Source: Aulosira sp. FACHB-615 (lineage in GTDB: Bacteria > Cyanobacteriota > Cyanobacteriia > Cyanobacteriales > Nostocaceae). From it: a stretch of 64,000 nucleotides of DNA. Location of the stretch: NCBI RefSeq assembly GCF_014698045.1, contig NZ_JACJSE010000001.1, forward strand, positions 124,001 through 188,000. The letters run 5' to 3'. This document shows, one piece after another, positions 27,576 through 36,486 of the stretch. How positions within the stretch are numbered: position 1 is the first letter of the stretch; the number at the start of each line of letters is the position of its first letter. Position numbers and translations under genes: made by a program. The notes beneath the pieces are model-generated. The model was not told the DNA's origin. It saw only the letters and a program-made list of their open reading frames with translations, and made no database searches.

Positions 27576-27660
27576 AGATTAGGGGCTAGGGTTTAAGAGG
27601 AGAAGAAACAGCCCCTTAATCTCTTCTCTACTTCTAGCCTCCAGCCTCTGGCCTCCAGCA
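27547..27660. repeat. STRR cluster between the post-pilC gene and the dehydrogenase
   Basis: GAGGCTAGGGACTAGAGATTAGGG-type units (27547-27595) face CTAGCCTCCAGCCTCTGGCCTCC units (27632-27658), giving an inverted pair that can fold between convergent genes. It includes the stop codon of the upstream gene. Confidence 0.75.
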
Positions 27661-27662
27661 GC

Positions 27663-28673
27663 TTATTTCACAAACTGAGGCATGATTTCAGCTGCGGTGA
27701 ATATGCCGTAAATACCGCGTTGATGTAGTTGCATTCCCGCTTTAAGATAACCGAAAGCTGGGCCGCAGACGTTTGCTGCCATACTGGTTTCATCGCCTAA
27801 TGTAAAGGTATGGGTGGAAATTTTACCTTCAAAGGTGCGCCCTGTAACTTTAACATTGGTGCTGAGGGGCTTTTTGGGATTGCGGGTATCCACTACACCG
27901 CCAACAGTAACGCGATCGCGTGATACTATTCCAGCTAACTCTAACATCACATCATCGGCGTGTTCCATGTTTTCTAAGGTCAACACGCCATTGGTTTTAT
28001 CTAGTAATGCTTCTACCTCTGCGTCAGTCATTGCCCGTGCAGTTTCTACGGTATAACCGGGTATATGACCGATATCTTCTCGCACGGTAGCGCGGTAAGC
28101 TTCCCAGTTAGCAATACCGACACCAAAGGTAATCTCGACTTTGTGAATTTCGGCGTAGCTTTGGGCGGCTAAAGCAGCAGCAGCAGTTAACAGTCCTGGT
28201 GTTGCACCACATCCTGTCATGTAGGTAATACCTGCGGCTTGTAGTTCGTCTTTCATGGCAATTAGCTGTTCTACCGCACTGGTGCGCTTAATTGCATCCA
28301 CTAACACACCGCGCCAACCAGATTGAATAAACTGCCGCGCTACGGAAGGAATAAAATCATTGGGTAGGTTGGGCAATGCCAAAAAGTACCCATCTACAGG
28401 TTGATTTGTATCAATTAAATCTTGAATACTGTTGTTTGTTAATGTCCCGACTGGTTCTAAATAACCTACAGAACCTTGAGATTGATAAATGGCAATGCAA
28501 TCTTTAAAATTTAACCCTTCCGCAGCGTAAGCATAGCCTTTTTGATCTGCCACTGCTACTAAAGTCATTTCTCGTTTACCAGCAAGTACTTTGGCGGCTG
28601 CTTGTCCGAGTCCACCAAAACCCAGTACTCCCACACGTAACGCTGGCGCAAGATTGAGATTTTCTGTACTCAT
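27663..28673 (-). CDS. NAD(P)-binding oxidoreductase, saccharopine-dehydrogenase-like
   Basis: 336 residues from MSTENLNLAP. Residues ~11-25 carry a dinucleotide-binding loop (GVLGFGGLGQAAAKVL). A second conserved stretch near 155-170 (TYMTGCGATPGLLTAAAALA) and the C-terminal beta-rich half resemble saccharopine dehydrogenase-like and homoserine/diaminopimelate dehydrogenase-type proteins. The actual substrate is unknown to me. It is transcribed towards the post-pilC gene, separated by inverted STRR repeats. Confidence 0.65.
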   Translation of the reverse strand: MSTENLNLAPALRVGVLGFGGLGQAAAKVLAGKREMTLVAVADQKGYAYAAEGLNFKDCIAIYQSQGSVGYLEPVGTLTNNSIQDLIDTNQPVDGYFLALPNLPNDFIPSVARQFIQSGWRGVLVDAIKRTSAVEQLIAMKDELQAAGITYMTGCGATPGLLTAAAALAAQSYAEIHKVEITFGVGIANWEAYRATVREDIGHIPGYTVETARAMTDAEVEALLDKTNGVLTLENMEHADDVMLELAGIVSRDRVTVGGVVDTRNPKKPLSTNVKVTGRTFEGKISTHTFTLGDETSMAANVCGPAFGYLKAGMQLHQRGIYGIFTAAEIMPQFVK

Positions 28674-28981
28674 AGTGAATTTCTGAAGTTGAATCAAAAG
28701 CTTGGAGTCTGAACCATCTTGGCTGATGGTGGTTGCTCCCAGCTATAAAGGTTAATTATGCTTTATTATCCTGGTTTCTTCCCCAACCAGATCAGTTTTT
28801 TACCAGAAATTCTTGCTTGGTAATTTGGGTTTGGGCAAATTTTCACGCAGATCACCTGAAAAAGCGAGAGAAAGAGGATGATCGTGTTAAAGCTGAATAG
28901 GTGGAGGATATTCAGGGAAAATATTGATGCTGCGATCGCAATTTCAGAGCAAACACAACCCATCGACCGTAGCAAAAATAA
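28674..28981. other. non-coding gap
   Basis: About 308 bases. Contains one HIP1 and presumably the promoter of the dehydrogenase-like gene. A 69-codon minus-strand frame (28766-28975) has no recognisable sequence and I do not call it. Confidence 0.45.
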
Positions 28982-30475
28982 CTATTTCTGCAATGCTTTG
29001 ATTTCTTGGACTATCCTGTTATAACCTGATTGGTCGCCTTGTTCTTGAAATAATTTTTCAGCTTTTTCAAAATCTCTCAGTGCTGATTTTTTATTACCTA
29101 GTTGGACGTTGACTAAGCCCCGATGATAATAGGCTAAACCATCGTTAGAATTAAGTGCGATCGCTCTATTAAAATCCAGTATTGCGCTTTGATATTCTTT
29201 CACTTTCACCCGCGCTAAACCCCGTCCATAGTAAGCGTAGTAGTTTTGAGAGTTAAGTTTAATCGCTTTTGTGTAGTCTGCGATCGCGTCTTTGTATTTA
29301 CCCAACCCGAATAAAGCAAATCCTCGGTCATAATAAGCATTAGCATCTTGAGGATTCAGCGTGATTGCTTGACTCGAATCTGCTTGGGCTTTTTCATAAT
29401 CTCCTAAGCGAGAAAACGCATCACCCCGATGGTTATAAGCCAAAGAATTCTGGGGATTGATTTCCAGGGTTTGAGTTAAATTATCTACAGACTCTTGATA
29501 GTTCCCTTGCTCATATTCACTGACACCTTCTTGATAAAGCAACTGTTCACTATTAACTGGTGTTAACCAGTGGCTAAACCAGCCGATAAACATAGCAGCC
29601 AACAAACTAGCAATTCCGAAAATAACAAATTTAAACTTTTGAATCTGTAATGTTTGTGGTTGATATTGTTGATTTTTTAATTCTTGCAGGTCATTGATCA
29701 CATCGGTTACAGACTGGTAACGTTTCTGGTAGTCAAACCTGACCATTTGATTAATAATGCGTGTAAATTCTCGGCTAACTTTTATTGTTCGATCACGCCA
29801 GATAATTTCACCTGTTAGTAAGTTTTTTTGACTTTGTAATCTTGATACTTCTTCGTAAGATAAGCCCATAATTGCTGCGATCGCAATCATGCCCAAAGCA
29901 TAAATATCACTGTTATAGTGTGGTTGTCCTTGTAACTGCTCTAAAGGTATATATTCTAAATTACTAACTGTAGTCGTCACCATTTCCTTGAGAGAGCCAA
30001 AATCAACTAAAACTAATTTATTATCTGAGTGTCGGCGAATAATATTTTCTGGCTGAATATCTTGGTGAATGATACTATGACGATGTATAAACAGTAAAAT
30101 GTCTAATATTTCTAATAACAAGTTAATAACTTGGTCTTCTCTCAGAGGAAACCCTACTAAGATTTCTTCAGCTAATTGATGTCCATCAATTAATTCTTGA
30201 ACTAGATAAAATTCTTCATTGGATTCAAAATAATCAATGATTTTCTGGATTCTGTCATTTTCCTGGGCTAGTTGTTTTAATATCTTAGCTTCCTGGAAAA
30301 AAGACTTTCGCAACCAGGCTAAATTTTGCAGATGATGAGTTTCTGGGCGTAGTTGCTGAAGAATAAATAACTGATTAGGAATTTGAATATCTTCAACTAG
30401 ATAGATATTTACCGACTCCTCTATGTACAATAATTGCAGGATACGGTAACGTGTACCCAGAATTTGCTCATCCAT
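28982..30475 (-). CDS. Ser/Thr protein kinase-like protein with TPR repeats, probably degenerate
   Basis: 497 residues from MDEQILGTRYRIL; the frame's upstream 24 residues are rejected because this kinase type begins with the LxxRYRIL strand. Kinase-like domain ~1-265; one membrane segment near 283-305; TPR repeats ~315-495 (units such as AYNHRGDAFSRLGDYEKA and AYYDRGFALFGLGKYKDA). The glycine-rich loop is replaced by YIEESVNI, the ATP-binding Lys by Gln (FILQQLRP), and the catalytic-loop HRDxKPEN reads HQDIQPEN; DFG is kept. Relatives are Pkn-type membrane kinases. It may be a pseudokinase or use ATP atypically. Confidence 0.85.
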   Translation of the reverse strand: MDEQILGTRYRILQLLYIEESVNIYLVEDIQIPNQLFILQQLRPETHHLQNLAWLRKSFFQEAKILKQLAQENDRIQKIIDYFESNEEFYLVQELIDGHQLAEEILVGFPLREDQVINLLLEILDILLFIHRHSIIHQDIQPENIIRRHSDNKLVLVDFGSLKEMVTTTVSNLEYIPLEQLQGQPHYNSDIYALGMIAIAAIMGLSYEEVSRLQSQKNLLTGEIIWRDRTIKVSREFTRIINQMVRFDYQKRYQSVTDVINDLQELKNQQYQPQTLQIQKFKFVIFGIASLLAAMFIGWFSHWLTPVNSEQLLYQEGVSEYEQGNYQESVDNLTQTLEINPQNSLAYNHRGDAFSRLGDYEKAQADSSQAITLNPQDANAYYDRGFALFGLGKYKDAIADYTKAIKLNSQNYYAYYGRGLARVKVKEYQSAILDFNRAIALNSNDGLAYYHRGLVNVQLGNKKSALRDFEKAEKLFQEQGDQSGYNRIVQEIKALQK

Positions 30476-30800
30476 ATATAAGCTTTTATACGAATTTAAG
30501 TAATTATATACTGATATTATTACCAGTATAATTTTTATGGGGATCAAATAGTTACAAAAAATCTACAAAGATGCAGAATACTCTTAATTCATCTCATTAA
30601 TTTTCAGAACTGGCATAAAGCAGTATAGCTAAAACTTTGATATTCCACCATTCTCAATAGCTTTAATTGTCAATCTGAGGATTACTGAGTAACTACTCAA
30701 TAATTAAAAAATGTCGTAATTGCCGTGGGATCACTCATGACAGGCTATTGCTCAGTACGGTAAAAGAGTTGTAATCGAATTGCTATAAACGCCAAATAGC
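30476..30800. other. divergent intergenic region
   Basis: About 325 AT-rich bases between the kinase-like gene and the divergent gene at 30801. It must hold both promoters; I see no clear operator, RNA gene or MITE. Confidence 0.45.
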
Positions 30801-31661
30801 TTGAACATCAACTTATTCAAACGTAACCAAAATCAAGTAACTGCGACCAAGCGTCAGTTTCTGAAGGCGCTACGTCGGCGTGATCCTGCGGCTATCCAAG
30901 GCTTAACGATGCGATCGCAAAATATAATCGGCGAAGAAAAATTAACCCATATCGTCGATGAAGTATTGCGTGAGTGTGATGCTGACAGCCATAGTTGGTT
31001 TTTTACTAATTTTCTAGGGCAATTTAGATATCAACAGATGCAGCAAGCTGCTCAAAATAATGTCTTTCATATACTTGTTACCGCAGGTTTAGAACCAGGA
31101 AAGGACTTTAGTTTTGGGCTAGATGGTGAGATGATTGTCAGCGATCGCGCCAAGCAAATCTTACTCGATCACCTCCCGCACGAACAGCGAAAACTGTTTG
31201 CGGCACAATTGCAAGTCTCGGCAGTGGCAGATCCGATTGTGGCAATTGAAAAGCAATTGGGCTGTCCTTTTTATCAAAATTTAACTAAAATTGCGGCGGA
31301 TAAAGTCAAGCAACTAAATAACAAGCAAGCTGCTGCTTATTTAGGGGTCTTACTGGCTGGTTTAGTCAAGCGCCATCCAGCCCTGCAAGATGTGGACTTT
31401 CCCACAAAGTTTATTTTGAATACTCTGCAAAGCTTACCACAGCAGCGAGCCACAGCTATATTAAACGATCCCGAAACCGATCCGCAGTTTGATGAAGTAA
31501 TTATCTTCCAAGATTTATTAGCCGCAATGGCAGAAGCGGAAACCAGCGAAACAGAAAACGTTAATAGCTTAGAACAACTCAAAAAACTCGATAGAGTTTG
31601 GTGTGGTGAATATCGCCTTGCCGAAATCGTCGCCAGCTTGGAAGAGTTATCTAGGGAATAA
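30801..31661 (+). CDS. uncharacterised protein, helical
   Basis: 286 residues beginning at TTG (MNINLFKRNQNQ); no ATG is available before the MRSQNIIGEE at residue 42, and the region upstream of that reads as well-formed protein, so TTG is kept with reservation. No signal peptide or membrane segment. The composition (Ala/Gln/Leu-rich, many helices) and the KIAADKVKQLNNKQAAAYLGVLLAGLV stretch suggest an all-alpha cytoplasmic protein. Codon use and an internal HIP1 are normal for the genome. I do not recognise the family. Confidence 0.7.
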   Translation: MNINLFKRNQNQVTATKRQFLKALRRRDPAAIQGLTMRSQNIIGEEKLTHIVDEVLRECDADSHSWFFTNFLGQFRYQQMQQAAQNNVFHILVTAGLEPGKDFSFGLDGEMIVSDRAKQILLDHLPHEQRKLFAAQLQVSAVADPIVAIEKQLGCPFYQNLTKIAADKVKQLNNKQAAAYLGVLLAGLVKRHPALQDVDFPTKFILNTLQSLPQQRATAILNDPETDPQFDEVIIFQDLLAAMAEAETSETENVNSLEQLKKLDRVWCGEYRLAEIVASLEELSRE

Positions 31662-31706
31662 TAAATCCCCAGATAAAATTACGTCAAACCTTGAGTTTGG
31701 CTAAGT

Positions 31707-33590
31707 TTATACTGGCACTACGAATTTCTCGCTACCAGCAAGCTCAAAGGCTGCATGAATCGCTTGTAAAGCTTTCACGCCTTGTTCTTGGGCGACAACA
31801 CAACTAATTTTAATTTCTGAGGTAGCAATCATTTGAATATTGATTTGGTGTTGCGCCAACGCTTCAAACATTTTGGCTGCTACACCTGGCTGTGCTACCA
31901 TCCCTGCGCCGACAATGCTAACTTTAGCGATCGCACTATCTAATACAACTTCACCCCAACCTAATTCTGCTGCAACTTGAGTTAGCAGTTTTTGGGCAGT
32001 TTCCCCGTCCATCCGTGGAACTGTAAAAGCAATATCCCGTTTGGGAACACCATCAATGATGCGACAGCGTTGCGATTGAATAATCATATCCACGCTGATA
32101 TTGTGTTGTGCCAATATGCCAAACAATTTCGCCGCCATTCCTGCTTTATCAGGAACTTGGCGAATCGCCAGACGTGCTTGGTTCAAGTCTAAGGCAACAC
32201 CGCAAACGGGGCGGGAGTAGGGAGTGGGAGAGGAAATGGCAGACAAGGGAGAGGGGGTAGACAAGGGAGAGATATTTTGTCCTCCTTGTCCTCCTTGTCG
32301 TCCTTGTCTTTCTTGTCCCCCATCTTCTAGCTCAATCTCAAAGGCGTTACTGAGTGCAGTAACGGCGCGATCGCAGTCTACAGCATCAACTACACAGCTA
32401 ACTTTGACTTCACTGGTAGAAATCATTTGAATGTTTACGCCTGCTTCAGCAAGGGTAGCAAACATTTTCGCCGCCACCCCAGGACGGCCAATCATCCCGG
32501 CACCTGCAATACTGACTTTAGCAATGTCTTGTTCTACCATCACTTCCGCTTCGTCTGATTTGGGGTTGGATGGATTTCTCAGGGCGGGTGCGATCGCTGC
32601 TGCTACTGCTTCTGCCCGTTTTAATATTGGTGTAGTGACTGTAAAGGCAATATCGTTACTATTACCTTCATGGATTGATTGAATAATTAAGTCTACATCG
32701 ACGTTTTGCCGAGCAATTTCTCCAAATAACTTGGCTGCTACCCCTGGCTTATCGGGGACTCGTAACAAAGCCACCCTGGCTTGATTGGTATCAAATTCTA
32801 CCGCATCCACAGGACGGGCAATTTCCAGATTGATTAGCGATCGCTCTTGGGGTTTGGAAGATGTTACCCAAGTACCGGGGTCATCTGTCCAACTAGACCG
32901 CACTACCAAAGGTACACCATAGTTCCTGGCAATTTCCACTGAGCGCGGATGTAATACTTTTGCCCCCAAGCTTGCCAGTTCGAGCATTTCATTACAGGTA
33001 ATCGCATCCATCAACTGGGCTTCGGGAACTAAGCGGGGGTCTGTAGTTAAAATCCCTGGTACGTCTGTATAAATTTCACAAAAATCTGCTTGGATTGCTG
33101 CTGCTAATGCCACGGCTGAAGTATCCGAACCACCACGTCCCAAGGTAGTAATTTCTAATTCTCCAGTGCTGGATATGCCTTGAAAGCCAGCTACCACAAC
33201 TACTTTACCTTCTCTAATATGCCGCAACAGGCGGTCTGTTTCGATGCGTAAAATTCGGGCGCGGGTGTGTTCAGCTTCTGTTACAATTCCTACTTGTGCG
33301 CCAGTCATGGAAATTGCTGGTTGTCCAATTTCTTGCAATGCCATACTGAGTAAAGCAATCGTCACCTGTTCCCCAGTAGATAGCAACATATCCATTTCCC
33401 GGCGATTAGGATTTTGAGAAATTTCGTTGGCTAGTTTGACAAGTCCATCTGTAGTTTTCCCCATTGCGGAAACTACGACAACCAAAGAGTTTCCGGCTTT
33501 AACTGTTTTAGAGACACGCTGTGCAACAGCTTGGATGCGTTCGACTGAACCGACAGATGTACCACCGAATTTCTGAACTATAAGCGCCAT
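31707..33590 (-). CDS. lysC: aspartate kinase with four ACT domains
   Basis: 627 residues. It phosphorylates aspartate, the first step to Lys/Thr/Met. Kinase domain 1-~245: MALIVQKFGGTSVG at the start, GRGGSDTSAVALAAA near 150-165 and EIYTDVPGILTTDPR near 170-185. Four ACT repeats follow, two at ~265-415 (VDVDLIIQSIHEG and AGVNIQMISTSEVKVSCVVD) and two at ~460-620 (ISVDMIIQSQR and HQINIQMIATSEIKISCVV); they bind feedback inhibitors. Between the pairs residues ~420-458 are low-complexity Gly/Gln/Ser/Pro, encoded by a CCTCCTTGTC-type repeat that seems to be an insertion. Confidence 0.96.
   Translation of the reverse strand: MALIVQKFGGTSVGSVERIQAVAQRVSKTVKAGNSLVVVVSAMGKTTDGLVKLANEISQNPNRREMDMLLSTGEQVTIALLSMALQEIGQPAISMTGAQVGIVTEAEHTRARILRIETDRLLRHIREGKVVVVAGFQGISSTGELEITTLGRGGSDTSAVALAAAIQADFCEIYTDVPGILTTDPRLVPEAQLMDAITCNEMLELASLGAKVLHPRSVEIARNYGVPLVVRSSWTDDPGTWVTSSKPQERSLINLEIARPVDAVEFDTNQARVALLRVPDKPGVAAKLFGEIARQNVDVDLIIQSIHEGNSNDIAFTVTTPILKRAEAVAAAIAPALRNPSNPKSDEAEVMVEQDIAKVSIAGAGMIGRPGVAAKMFATLAEAGVNIQMISTSEVKVSCVVDAVDCDRAVTALSNAFEIELEDGGQERQGRQGGQGGQNISPLSTPSPLSAISSPTPYSRPVCGVALDLNQARLAIRQVPDKAGMAAKLFGILAQHNISVDMIIQSQRCRIIDGVPKRDIAFTVPRMDGETAQKLLTQVAAELGWGEVVLDSAIAKVSIVGAGMVAQPGVAAKMFEALAQHQINIQMIATSEIKISCVVAQEQGVKALQAIHAAFELAGSEKFVVPV
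32217..32330. repeat. in-frame repeat insertion in lysC linker
   Basis: Tandem TGTCCTCCT/TGTCGTCCT-type units and GGGAGTGGGAGAGG-type units encode residues such as QERQGRQGGQGGQ and SPLSTPSPLSAISSP between ACT pairs 1 and 2. The composition is unlike the rest of the gene and like local intergenic repeats. Confidence 0.7.
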
Positions 33591-33717
33591 ATCTTTGTCT
33601 TAAATGAAGTTTGCCTACTTTCATCAAGGCTCCTACCGGGTTAGGAAGCTTTGAAGGCATTAGCAGTAGTTATTTAGTTTACAGAAAATATTGGGTAGTT
33701 TGAAATTTTCATAAAAA

Positions 33718-33768
33718 TAAAAAAAGGCAAAAGCCAAAGAAATTTTCTTTTGACTTTTGCCTTTTTAC
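33718..33768 (-). terminator. terminator hairpin after the DedA gene
   Basis: Perfect 13-bp arms AAAAAGGCAAAAG (33721-33733) and CTTTTGCCTTTTT (33754-33766), with further pairing inside. It lies 14 bases beyond the DedA stop on the minus strand and ends in a T-run in that direction. It may act on both strands. Confidence 0.75.
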
Positions 33769-33781
33769 TGTTTACTTATAT

Positions 33782-34411
33782 TTATTCGCCTGCTGCACGC
33801 TTAACTTGTCGGGATTCCAACCACAAGGGAATGACAATCACAGCAACTAAAATCAGTAAGGCTGCGATCGCAAATTGGCTTACCCAAGCAACTAATTGTT
33901 CTAAAGAAATTACTCTGCCTGCAAAAAAAGCTAATGTCACCATCACAGCCGCCCAAGTGGTTGCGCCTGCTAGGTTATATAAGAAGAATTTTGGGAACGG
34001 TATTTCTGCAATTCCAGCTAAAGGAGCCGCAAAAATTCGCAACAAAGCGAAAAACCTACCAAAAAATACAGCTTTAATAGCATTTTGACTAAATTGCTCT
34101 TTAATATTGAGTAATTTTTCTTCAGAAATTCTAAATATTTTCCCGATTTGCAACAGGAAAGGCCAGCCTCCCAGTCTACCAATCCAATAGCCGCAAGCAC
34201 CGCCAATCATAGCACCTGCAACAGCATCACCCACAACTAACCAGTAACTTAGTTCATCACTACCAGCTAGAAACCCACCGACAAGGGTGACGGTTTCACC
34301 AGGAAGAGGAATGCCCAAGTTTTCTAGTAAAATTCCCAAAAAAATTGCCCAGTAACCATACTGGTGAGCAAATTCCTGGATGTTTTCTAGTGAAATAAAT
34401 TCAAGAGACAT
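33782..34411 (-). CDS. DedA family membrane protein
   Basis: 209 residues with about five hydrophobic segments. LLENLGIPLPGETVTLVGGFLAG near 26-48 and the GRFFALLRIFAAPLAG stretch near 117-132 with its conserved Arg are DedA/SNARE-associated family hallmarks. DedA proteins are inner-membrane transporters; bacterial members move undecaprenyl phosphate or phospholipids across the membrane. The substrate here is unknown. It is followed by a strong hairpin and then lysC on the same strand. Confidence 0.9.
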   Translation of the reverse strand: MSLEFISLENIQEFAHQYGYWAIFLGILLENLGIPLPGETVTLVGGFLAGSDELSYWLVVGDAVAGAMIGGACGYWIGRLGGWPFLLQIGKIFRISEEKLLNIKEQFSQNAIKAVFFGRFFALLRIFAAPLAGIAEIPFPKFFLYNLAGATTWAAVMVTLAFFAGRVISLEQLVAWVSQFAIAALLILVAVIVIPLWLESRQVKRAAGE

Positions 34412-34950
34412 CCCGCACCGCCGCCTTTACAATTTTTTACCTTTACTCTATCTTGGCGTGTTTGTGGCTGGAGTGTCAATCAACGTACTGTTTTAACAAC
34501 TCTTATTAGTTTTAAGGGAGCAGAGGTTAGAGGCTGGAGGTTAGAGGTTAGATAAATTTACTTCACTGGCATAGAAACCGCAGTATATTGCCTTACTGAT
34601 AGCTTAGGCTTGATGATAATTATAACTTATTTGGTATTGACTATTATGCTTTTAAGCGGTACTAGCACAGTTGCATAGTATCTCTAACAAATCAATAAAT
34701 TTTTTATGAAAAATTTACAAAAATCTCGCTAAATTATGAAAATTTTGTAAAAGCTATTATTGATACTGAATTTACTAGGCGTTTGTGCCTATATTTAGAA
34801 GAGTTAGTACAAATTATTACGGCATGAATACGTAAGCTAATTCAATCAAGTTCACAGCACTTGCGAGTTAGCAGTTTTTCATTCTTGGAACCGTGCAGTA
34901 TTGATGTCAATTTTCATTTTGTCCAGTAGTTCAACTACCCAGATAAATAC
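34412..34950. other. non-coding gap with STRR repeat
   Basis: About 540 AT-rich bases between divergent DedA and STAS genes. 34515-34550 is a GAGGCTGGAGGTTAGAGG-type STRR. The remainder (34560-34950) shows no frame, RNA gene or clear hairpin; it should carry the STAS gene promoter. Confidence 0.5.
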
Positions 34951-35304
34951 ATGACTATCGCACAAGAATTGCAAGTGGTTTTATTTAAACCCCAAGGGAG
35001 CATAGACTTGCAGGGTGGTATGGCTCTTAGCCAAAGTATGGCAGAAGTAATACCCCAGCCTGATCAACTTTGGGTCATTGACCTCGCAGAAGTAGATTTC
35101 ATGGATAGTTCTGGTTTAGTGCCGTTAGTTAAAGCACTGACAACAGCCCGACAATGCGGTTGTCGATTAGTGATTTGTAATGCCAAAGCGCCTGTAAGGT
35201 TAATTTTAGAACTGACCCAGTTGGATTCGGTTTTTGAAATTTTTAACACTTACGAAGACATCACCAATGTGATTAATAAACAGCCTTTGTCATTAGCAAG
35301 CTAA
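34951..35304 (+). CDS. STAS domain protein (anti-anti-sigma-factor-like)
   Basis: 117 residues, a single STAS domain. The phospho-acceptor loop is DFMDSSGLVPLV near residues 49-60; the Ser in DSSGL is the residue phosphorylated in SpoIIAA-type antagonists. Such proteins switch anti-sigma factors or respond to partner kinases. No anti-sigma kinase or PP2C phosphatase is in the neighbourhood, so its partners are unknown. An intrinsic terminator follows about 240 bases downstream. Confidence 0.9.
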   Translation: MTIAQELQVVLFKPQGSIDLQGGMALSQSMAEVIPQPDQLWVIDLAEVDFMDSSGLVPLVKALTTARQCGCRLVICNAKAPVRLILELTQLDSVFEIFNTYEDITNVINKQPLSLAS

Positions 35305-35544
35305 CTTATTATTATAGCAATAAAAATGGTTGGTGTCTAACAAGAACAATTACAGCGTTTTTCGATTGAGTGCAGTACAAGTTGATCGGGGATAGAGGCT
35401 AGAGGCTGGATTGATGTACCTCATTGAAATGAAAAATGCTGTAATGTTGATAGCGATCGCTAGATTGCTGTAGGGCTAAAATTTTGCACCCGCACAAAGT
35501 CAATAAAATAAAAGTCTCAACTTACGAACAGTGAAGACTTTGAG

Positions 35545-35572
35545 AGCCTGTGATTGCAGGCTTTATTTTTTT
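35545..35572 (+). terminator. Rho-independent terminator, plus strand
   Basis: AGCCTG (35545-35550) pairs with CAGGCT (35557-35562) across a six-base loop and is followed by TTTATTTTTTT. It points in the direction of the STAS gene's transcript and overlaps the stop codon of the convergent coiled-coil gene. Confidence 0.75.
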
Positions 35573-36131
35573 AAGCATTTTGTACCGCCGAAACATTTCC
35601 TTGTCCTGTAGCAGGGCGAGGAAAGTTCGGTAAGTCAATACCACTGTGGCTGGAGTTACGAGTTTTTAGCGCCAAACGATAGCTGACACTTTGCAGTTCT
35701 GCTTGCAGCTTGCGGTTTTCTCTTTGCAGAACGGCAACTTTTTCTCTGATGGGAGTCATTCGTTCCTCAAACTTCCGGCGATAAATTTGAGGTAATTCTT
35801 GTACTACCTGCTCCAACATCCGGCTGCGGTCTGTTAATTCTTGGACAGACTGGCGCAGTTGATAAATTTCGCCATCACGAGTGGCGATTTGCTCTTGATA
35901 AAAAGTTACCTGCTGCTCAACAGCTTGTAATTGTTCTCGTAACGCTTGCAACTGACTTAAATCGCGCTCTGATTCAGAACGTTGGGGCATGAAATTAGCA
36001 TTGCCCTTCACCAGCCGAAAGAGTTCTTGAGATAACTGCTGCACTAATTGGTCTCGCAGTTGCAGCTCTTGGCGCAATTGCGAGACTTCTTGAGAGAGAG
36101 CTTGGATGTTGGGTATGTCAGTTTGGCTCAC
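35571..36131 (-). CDS. coiled-coil protein of unknown function
   Basis: 186 residues. Residues ~8-155 are almost continuous heptad-type helix (LSQEVSQLRQELQLRDQLVQQLSQEL, REQLQAVEQQVTFYQEQI, VLQRENRKLQAELQSV), predicted long coiled coil, followed by a ~30-residue non-helical tail. No membrane segment. It looks like a cyanobacterial-specific scaffold or structural protein. Its function is unknown; it precedes no obvious partner on this strand, with rpsF 355 bases upstream. Confidence 0.75.
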   Translation of the reverse strand: MSQTDIPNIQALSQEVSQLRQELQLRDQLVQQLSQELFRLVKGNANFMPQRSESERDLSQLQALREQLQAVEQQVTFYQEQIATRDGEIYQLRQSVQELTDRSRMLEQVVQELPQIYRRKFEERMTPIREKVAVLQRENRKLQAELQSVSYRLALKTRNSSHSGIDLPNFPRPATGQGNVSAVQNA

Positions 36132-36486
36132 AGTGGCTTACAGCTCCCGTTGACGAATCTTGGATCATCTTAGGTATAACGGCGATCGTACTGCCTTTGG
36201 CAAGTACTTGTTAATTTAGCATTCCCAACCGAAGCACAAAAAAGTCAAAGGTAAAAAAAATTTTTGTTTTACTGTATCCAGTACTGAGTTTTGTAGTATA
36301 AAAACTCAGTACTGGGTACTTAATTATGTCCTTAGTACAGTATGGCGTAAATCAAGCAAGCAATTGAAACAAGTGCAAAACTGAGAAGAAAAACACTCTT
36401 TCTTTTTACGTTTGCCTTCTTACAAAGTTAGGCGGGACGGAAACCGACACCGCCTACTTTGCGCTTTTTACGTTTGCCTTTTTGTA
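36132..36486. other. gap downstream of rpsF with inverted repeats
   Basis: 355 bases. 36279-36316 is a perfect 15-bp inverted repeat (listed separately). 36401-36482 holds two copies of CTTTTTACGTTTGCCTT and a GCGG/CCGC-paired hairpin (36425-36461), which could be the rpsF terminator. On the minus strand one frame here reads KGKRKKRKVGGVGFRPA and stops. Confidence 0.55.
36279..36316. repeat. perfect 15-bp inverted repeat
   Basis: CCAGTACTGAGTTTT (36279-36293) and AAAACTCAGTACTGG (36302-36316), with an 8-base loop. No T-run immediately follows on either strand, so a simple terminator is doubtful. Confidence 0.75.

Noticed and set aside
28766..28975. 69-codon minus-strand frame
   Set aside because: No motif and no ribosome site; probably chance.
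30801..31661. HetR or another heterocyst regulator
   Set aside because: No resemblance to HetR or other heterocyst regulators that I can recall; sequence left as unknown.
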